This document shows, one piece after another, positions 59,036-64,000 of a DNA stretch of 64,000 bases. Position 1 is the first letter of the stretch. Each line of letters starts with the position of its first letter. Location: contig NZ_AQUU01000004.1 of the NCBI RefSeq assembly GCF_000372365.1, forward strand, positions 62,001-126,000. Direction: 5' to 3'. Origin of the DNA: Aggregatibacter actinomycetemcomitans DSM 8324 (GTDB lineage Bacteria > Pseudomonadota > Gammaproteobacteria > Enterobacterales > Pasteurellaceae). Both the position numbers and the translations under genes were made by a program. The notes beneath the pieces were generated by a model, which worked only from the letters and a program-made list of their open reading frames with translations, made no database searches and was not told the DNA's origin.

Positions 59036-59180
59036 ATAGCGCACGCTTCATAGCGTGTGCTTTTAACTTATTGATATTACAGGCACGCGTTAGGAAACGC
59101 GCGCCATCAAAAAATACCTTGACGGTTGCGTCCACATTTAGACCAATGCAAACACAAACGTGAACGCTTGCGCTATCATG
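59036..59180. repeat. Cluster of dispersed hairpin repeats 5' of the AbiC-like gene
   Basis: Three units: GATAGCGCACGCTTCATAGC (start ~59046), CACGCGTTAGGAAACGC (about 59084-59100, also near 8623), and ACGCTTGCGCTATCAT (about 59163-59178, also near 57900). Each has short inverted arms. No gene is visible in this 260-bp gap. Confidence 0.5.
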
Positions 59181-59195
59181 GGAGCAAAAACGTGG

Positions 59196-61139
59196 TTATT
59201 TCCCTTCCGCCAGATTTTTCTTTTCCTCCAATTCTTCCCAGCGCATAAATGCCGTTTCCAGTTCGGTTTCGGTGTCTGCCAGCGCTTTCAATTTGGCATC
59301 AGTGATGTCGTGGGATTGTTGGAAAAAATTCGGGTCGGCGATTTCGCTTTGAAGTGCGGTGATTTTTTCTTCTAAATCTTCCAGCAATTGCGGCAGCTGT
59401 TCCAATTCGCGTTGTTCTTTATAGGAAAGTTTGACGGTTTTCGGTTTGTTGGAAACGTTTTTATTTTCCACCGCACTTTCTTCTTTTTTCGGCTCGATTT
59501 TTTTATTTTTAACCGCGCCTTGTTCGGCTTTTTGTGCAAAATAATTGGCTTGCTGCTGTTTGGCGTCGAAGAAGCCGCCGACGTATTTATTCAGCACGCC
59601 GTTGCCTTCAAAGATGTAGCATTCGGTGGCGGTATTATCAATAAATTGACGATCGTGACTGACGATAAGCAAGGTGCCTTGATAATCCGTGAGAATTTCT
59701 TCCAACAATTCCAAGGTTTCTACGTCCAAGTCATTAGTCGGCTCATCCAGAATGAGCAAATTATTGGGTTTTAACAATAATTTCGCCAATAACAGACGGT
59801 TACGTTCGCCGCCTGAAAGGGCTTTAACCGGGGTCATGGCACGTTTCGGCGGGAATAGGAAATCCTGCAAGTAGCCCAACACATGACGTTTTACGCCGTT
59901 GACTTCCACATCCTGTTTGCCGTCGGCGACGTTATCTATCACCGATTTTTCCGGGTCGAGATCAGCGCGGTATTGGTCAAAATAGGCAATGTCCAATTTT
60001 GTGCCGCAGCGAATAGAACCGCTTGTGGGCTGAATCTCGCCGAGCAACAATTTAATAAAGGTGGTTTTGCCGCAGCCGTTCGGACCGACAAGGGCGATTT
60101 TGTCGCCACGTAAAATGGTGGTACTGAAATCCTTGAGAAGTTGCTTGCCGTCGATGTCGTAGCTGACATTTTCCATTTCAAATACGATTTTGCCCGAGCG
60201 GCTGGACGTGTCTAATTGCAATTTTGCCGTGCCTAATACGTCGCGGAGTTGGCTGCGTTCTTCCCGCATAGCTTTTAAGGCGCGCACACGTCCTTCATTA
60301 CGGGTGCGGCGGGCTTTGATACCTTGGCGAATCCACACTTCTTCCTGCGCTAAGCGTTTGTCGAATAAGTCGTTTTGTAAGGCTTCCACCCGCAGATTTT
60401 CTTCTTTGGTAGTGAGATATAAATCATAATCGCCGGGATAAGAAACCAATTTGCCGCGATCCAAATCCACAATGCGGGTCGCCATTTTGCGAATAAAGGA
60501 ACGGTCGTGGGAAATAAAGACTATGCTGCCGCTGAATTCCATCAAGAAATTTTCCAGCCATTCGATAGCATCAACGTCTAGGTGGTTGGTAGGCTCATCC
60601 AATAACAAGACATCAGGATTACACACCAACGCACGCGCCAAAGCGGCTTTGCGCAACCAACCGCCGGATAAATCGGCGAGTTTGGTATTCGGATTAAGTT
60701 CCAGTTTTGCCAGCACTTCGTTAATTTTATTTTCAAATTGCCAGCCATTGGCATGTTCTAATTTGGCTTGAATTTGCGCAAGCTGATTGAGCACCTGCTC
60801 GCTGTAATTTTGCTCCAATTGCACGGAAATATGATGATATTCCTTCAATAAATCCGCCAGATGCTCAATGCCCTCCGCCACATAATCAAACACATTGCCT
60901 TCCGCATGACGCGGCGGATCCTGCTCCAAACGGGACACCACCAAGTCTTTTTCATATTGCACTTTGCCGTCGTCCATCACCACATCGCCGGCAATAATTT
61001 TGAGCAAGGTGGATTTCCCCGCCCCATTACGCCCCACTAAACAAACGCGTTCGTTCGGTTCAATATGTAAATCCGCATGATCCAATAAAGGCGCATCACT
61101 GAAAGAAAGATATCCGTTGGTTAAGCTGATGAGTGCCAC
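59196..61139 (-). CDS. uup: ABC-F ATPase Uup
   Basis: 647 aa with two ABC domains: Walker A GRNGAGKST and GPNGCGKTT, signatures LSGGWLRKAALARAL and LSGGERNRLLLAKLL, Walker B LLLDEPTNHLD and LILDEPTNDLD. The long linker and C-terminal coiled coil (KEQRELEQLPQLLEDLEEK) mark Uup, a soluble ABC-F protein that acts on ribosomes and affects excision of transposons in E. coli. Confidence 0.93.
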   Translation of the reverse strand: MALISLTNGYLSFSDAPLLDHADLHIEPNERVCLVGRNGAGKSTLLKIIAGDVVMDDGKVQYEKDLVVSRLEQDPPRHAEGNVFDYVAEGIEHLADLLKEYHHISVQLEQNYSEQVLNQLAQIQAKLEHANGWQFENKINEVLAKLELNPNTKLADLSGGWLRKAALARALVCNPDVLLLDEPTNHLDVDAIEWLENFLMEFSGSIVFISHDRSFIRKMATRIVDLDRGKLVSYPGDYDLYLTTKEENLRVEALQNDLFDKRLAQEEVWIRQGIKARRTRNEGRVRALKAMREERSQLRDVLGTAKLQLDTSSRSGKIVFEMENVSYDIDGKQLLKDFSTTILRGDKIALVGPNGCGKTTFIKLLLGEIQPTSGSIRCGTKLDIAYFDQYRADLDPEKSVIDNVADGKQDVEVNGVKRHVLGYLQDFLFPPKRAMTPVKALSGGERNRLLLAKLLLKPNNLLILDEPTNDLDVETLELLEEILTDYQGTLLIVSHDRQFIDNTATECYIFEGNGVLNKYVGGFFDAKQQQANYFAQKAEQGAVKNKKIEPKKEESAVENKNVSNKPKTVKLSYKEQRELEQLPQLLEDLEEKITALQSEIADPNFFQQSHDITDAKLKALADTETELETAFMRWEELEEKKNLAEGK

Positions 61140-61180
61140 AAAAAAGTCCTATAAAAATAAAGAAAAAAATAACCGCACTT

Positions 61181-62533
61181 TTAAAGCTGCTGATACACCT
61201 TGAGCGCGTACGCATCGGACATACCGGCGATGTAATCGCAAATGACGCGCTTCTTGCCCGATTCTTCCGCTTTCAACCAGCGGTTGGCGGTGTTGGTGGG
61301 GAACAGGCGTTGCGGATCCGATTCAAAAATTTGGAACATTTCCGTCAAAATGCGTTGACCTTTATATTCCACGCGCTGGGTTTCCACATTATTGATGACA
61401 TACTTCAACACGAATTTTTTGAACACGTTGAGTACGTCCACCACTTCTTGCGGTAATTCGGCGTTATAACGCAACAGCGGATCGCTGAATTCCGGCTGAA
61501 TTTTCCAACGTACGTTGGTGATGAAATAGTTGACCAAGGCGCCGATGGCATTTTTGCGTAAGTAATGTTGATCGGAAAACAGTTTTTCGCTGATGTGTTC
61601 GATATGTTGACGCATCCACTCCGATTGGCTATTTTTCAGTGCGTTCAGCGCTTCTTGCCATTGCTGCACATTCACCACGCCCACCACGATAGCATCTTCC
61701 AAATCGTGCACGCCGTAGGCGATGTCGTCTGCCAGCTCCATAATGCTGCAATCCAAGGATTTAAAGCGGGTCTTTAAAATCTCTTTGGGATTTGACCGCA
61801 CTTTTTGTAGCGCGCCGAACAACGTGCGGTCGCTTTCGGAAAGCGGTTCCAGCAACCAATCGAACATGGCAATGTCATCACGAAACAGCCCTTTGCCCGG
61901 TCGCCAATCGGCGATTTTCACATAACGGGGATCGCTGTGTTGGGTTTCGTCTAACTGCGCATACTGTGCGGAGGACACATCCAAAATGGTAGGATATTTT
62001 ACGATACCAAGGATCGTACGTCGGGCTAAATTCATGCCGGCGTTCGGCGTATAAGGCTCAAGTTTGGTGAGCAGGCGGAAGGTTTGTGCATTGCCCTCAA
62101 AGCCGCCGTTGTTACGCATCATATAGTTGAGCGCCACTTCGCCACCATGCCCGAAAGGCGGATGACCGATGTCGTGAGCAAAACATAAACTTTCAATCAG
62201 ATCATTAGAAGGCAACAACGGAATCAGCTGTTTTTGCAGTTCGCTTTTTTCTACGGAAAGCTGGTGTGCCACGGCATTGAAGGCTTCGGCAAATTTCATT
62301 TGCGCTACAAGGCTGCTGCCGATTTGCGCCACTTCCAGCGAATGGGTCAAACGAGTGCGATAAAAATCATTTTCGCCCACCGCGTGAATTTGGGTTTTTG
62401 CCTGTAAACAACGAAAGGCGGCGGAATGGAGAATGCGTCCGCGATCTCGACGGAACGGCGGACGGTGGTCTTTTTCCCGTGGTTTATCGTCAATAAAACG
62501 TTGCTGCCAACGGGGATTAATCTGATTTTTCAT
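61181..62533 (-). CDS. dgt: dGTP triphosphohydrolase-like HD protein
   Basis: 450 aa. HD-domain ligands: His in [21 protein letters not shown] in [16 protein letters not shown], and the distal Asp in [15 protein letters not shown]. Splits dNTPs into deoxynucleoside and triphosphate. Length is between E. coli Dgt (505) and type-2 enzymes, closer to the YfdR/dgt type-2 annotated in Haemophilus. Begins 1-2 bp after the lrgB-like gene. Confidence 0.9.
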   Translation of the reverse strand: MKNQINPRWQQRFIDDKPREKDHRPPFRRDRGRILHSAAFRCLQAKTQIHAVGENDFYRTRLTHSLEVAQIGSSLVAQMKFAEAFNAVAHQLSVEKSELQKQLIPLLPSNDLIESLCFAHDIGHPPFGHGGEVALNYMMRNNGGFEGNAQTFRLLTKLEPYTPNAGMNLARRTILGIVKYPTILDVSSAQYAQLDETQHSDPRYVKIADWRPGKGLFRDDIAMFDWLLEPLSESDRTLFGALQKVRSNPKEILKTRFKSLDCSIMELADDIAYGVHDLEDAIVVGVVNVQQWQEALNALKNSQSEWMRQHIEHISEKLFSDQHYLRKNAIGALVNYFITNVRWKIQPEFSDPLLRYNAELPQEVVDVLNVFKKFVLKYVINNVETQRVEYKGQRILTEMFQIFESDPQRLFPTNTANRWLKAEESGKKRVICDYIAGMSDAYALKVYQQL

Positions 62534-62534
62534 G

Positions 62535-63227
62535 CTATACCAATGTGTAGATCAATTTGAAGATAAGAGGTGCCAAAATTGAACTAATGATACCGCACAA
62601 TACTAAGGAAATGGAACTGTAACTGCCGGCTTTCTTATCGTTTTCCATACAGCTTACCGTGCCTAACGCGTGAGAAACGGCGCCCACGGATAATCCGATG
62701 GATTCTTTATTTTTCAAGCCGATTTTGGTTAATAATAAATAGCCGAAAATAGACCCCTGTAAACCGGCAACCACCACGCCCACCGCCGCCACGGAAGGAA
62801 TGCCGCCAAGATTTTCGGACACCGCCATGGCAATGGGCGTCGTCACGGATTTCGGCAACACGGTAGCCACAATATCAGGCTGTGCGCCAAGCAATAAAGC
62901 AAAGATCCCCCCGCTTAACATAGACAACACAGAAGCCGCCACCGTTGTGATTAAAATAATTTGCCAGTAGTTGCGAATTTGGCGAAGTTGTTCATATAAC
63001 GGAATAGCCAACGCAACAATACTTACGCCCAATAAATTATTGAGTGGCTCGTTACCTTCCATATAACTTTCATAAGGCAATTTGAAAATCAGCAACACCG
63101 CCACTAAAATCAGCACCGTCAGCACAAAACTGTTCAGTACGACGGATTTCCAGCGTTTGTTAATTTTTACTGCCAAAGCAAACGCAACAATGGTTAGCAA
63201 AGTATAAAGATAAACCAAATAAGACAT
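62535..63227 (-). CDS. LrgB/CidB (YohK) family membrane protein
   Basis: 230 aa with about seven membrane helices; conserved [20 protein letters not shown] and [20 protein letters not shown] identify LrgB/YohK. Works with the small LrgA-like partner; relatives are discussed as murein-hydrolase regulators or organic-acid transporters. Overlaps lrgA by one base (TAATG). Confidence 0.9.
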   Translation of the reverse strand: MSYLVYLYTLLTIVAFALAVKINKRWKSVVLNSFVLTVLILVAVLLIFKLPYESYMEGNEPLNNLLGVSIVALAIPLYEQLRQIRNYWQIILITTVAASVLSMLSGGIFALLLGAQPDIVATVLPKSVTTPIAMAVSENLGGIPSVAAVGVVVAGLQGSIFGYLLLTKIGLKNKESIGLSVGAVSHALGTVSCMENDKKAGSYSSISLVLCGIISSILAPLIFKLIYTLV

Positions 63228-63637
63228 TATTCCCCCTTTGCTCTTTTTTTGATGACTTTGCGTTTTAAACGGCTAAAGGATTTCAGTGAGAACAAATAAT
63301 CGGAAAACAAACCGATCACTACAAGGGTTATGCAGGTGCTGACGATATTCGGCAACAATAATACTTTCATTTGATCCATAAGCAGCCCGGAATATTTAAT
63401 GATCCCAACGCTGACCGGCACGAACAACAGTGCCATATAACGAACCAGAAAATTAGAGAAAAACATCACCCATTCGATTTTGATAATGCGCGTAATTAAG
63501 CACGTAAAGAGCAACAATAATCCCCAAATACTGGAGGGAATGCCAATGGGAACAAAATGCGCGGTAAGCCCGCCCAAATACAGCATGAAATATAACAGGA
63601 GTAACGATCTTGCTAAGTCAAAAACTTTCCGATACAT
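63227..63637 (-). CDS. LrgA/CidA (YohJ) family holin-like protein
   Basis: 136 aa, four membrane helices, with GIPSSIWGLLLLF and FVPVSVGIIKYSGLL typical of LrgA/CidA. The basic C-terminus (RLKRKVIKKRAKGE) is cytoplasmic. First gene of an lrgA-lrgB-dgt run. Confidence 0.9.
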   Translation of the reverse strand: MYRKVFDLARSLLLLYFMLYLGGLTAHFVPIGIPSSIWGLLLLFTCLITRIIKIEWVMFFSNFLVRYMALLFVPVSVGIIKYSGLLMDQMKVLLLPNIVSTCITLVVIGLFSDYLFSLKSFSRLKRKVIKKRAKGE

Positions 63638-63819
63638 AGTGAAAACTCAACTTTTTTTTAATATTTAAAATAATTCTACTCTTATTTTACAAGAAGGGGA
63701 ATTTTTTCCGGAAAGCCACTACACTAGTAGAAAAGAAAGTAAGGGAAAAATTTCACATAGATCAAAATTATTGAATGTGTTGAATTTTAAACAGTTAAAC
63801 AAAATTGCAAAGTTTTTGC

Positions 63820-63847
63820 TTGCAACTGAAACATAATCCCTTATAAT
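63820..63847 (+). promoter_or_regulatory. Promoter of tRNA-Leu
   Basis: TTGCAA, 16-bp spacer, TATAAT, followed by a GC-rich discriminator ACCGCTCG, as for stringently controlled stable RNA promoters. Confidence 0.65.
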
Positions 63848-63878
63848 ACCGCTCGTTTTTACGAAGCTTATCAATGCT

Positions 63879-63964
63879 GCCTGGGTGGCGAAATTGGTAG
63901 ACGCAGCGGATTCAAAATCCGCCGTTGAATAAACGTGTCGGTTCGAGTCCGACCCTAGGCACCA
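63879..63964 (+). tRNA. leuX: tRNA-Leu (CAA anticodon)
   Basis: 86 nt including an encoded CCA. Acceptor GCCTGGG / CCTAGGC pairs (one G-T); D-arm GGTGGCGAAATTGGTAGACG; anticodon stem GCGGA-TTCAAAA-TCCGC gives CAA (reads UUG); a long class II variable arm (GTTGAATAAACGT), and T-loop GGTTCGAGTCC. Symbol by anticodon only. Confidence 0.92.
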
Positions 63965-64000
63965 ATGATAAGTTTCTGAAAAATTAAAGCTGCCGTAAAA

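Noticed and set aside
63749-63765. CRP-like site TTTCACATAGATCAAAA upstream of the lrgA-like gene
   Set aside because: Only one half matches well; too weak to list as a site.

Overview
The window comes from a gamma-proteobacterium of the Pasteurellaceae, most likely Aggregatibacter (inference). Several dozen copies of the Haemophilus-type DNA uptake sequence core AAGTGCGGT / ACCGCACTT are scattered through it in both orientations. Gene order also matches this family: seqA-menE-large MscS channel-aroC-mepA-yfcA-lpxM, ybfF-fldA-fur, cmk-rpsA-ihfB-lapAB-pyrF-yciH, and the ycc block. The nearest alternative is Haemophilus itself.

Layout. 1-3.9 kb: end of a small exported protein, a YwiC-like membrane protein, a RidA protein, then a two-gene gtr-type surface glycosylation locus in which both genes carry single-base frameshifts and one carries a G11 tract. 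4.0-16.8 kb: a long minus-strand housekeeping run (yafD-like nuclease, dnaX with a programmed-frameshift signal, apt, lpxM, yfcA, mepA, aroC, a large mechanosensitive channel, menE, seqA). 16.9-22.4 kb, plus strand: ybfF, a decayed ybfE relic, fldA, fur, gyrA, sirB-like. 22.4-28.7 kb, minus strand: yciH, pyrF, lapB, lapA, ihfB, rpsA, cmk and a VirK/YbjX protein. 29.0-34.2 kb, plus strand: a Fur-box-preceded TonB-dependent receptor followed by a lipoprotein M16 protease, an arrangement like systems that import an iron-bearing protein and cut it in the periplasm. 34.3-38.9 kb: metR with azlC (frameshifted) and azlD, divergent from metE, with MetJ-type met boxes.

38.9-43.7 kb is the accessory hotspot. 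CRISPR-like repeat relics of type I-C character lie at one end (39.13-39.28 kb) and a fragment resembling the 3' end of a type I-C cas3 at the other (43.03-43.32 kb), both oriented for minus-strand transcription. Between them is a block with an intact SNF2-family helicase, a truncated small membrane protein, a DUF1016 nuclease N-terminus and the tail of a restriction-type helicase, joined by apparent deletion junctions. The block carries a 12-mer identical to a Neisseria-type DNA uptake sequence (AGGTCGTCTGAA) and two one-mismatch copies, which points to an oral Neisseria-like donor.

43.7-54.2 kb: the ycc block (BI-1/YccA, tusE, acyP, yccT, mgsA, yccF, yccS) interrupted by a Fur-box-preceded yfeABCD metal transporter operon, then smrB and prmB. 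54.3-57.7 kb: a split transketolase with ascorbate-type PTS EIIC (frameshifted) and EIIB. 57.9-64 kb: a putative AbiC-type phage abortive-infection protein flanked by hairpin repeats, uup, dgt, lrgB/lrgA-like genes and a tRNA-Leu(CAA).

Four genes (gtrB-like, gtrC-like, azlC, ulaA) each have one frame break placed at a short A/T run. The sequence alone cannot decide between real decay and assembly indels.
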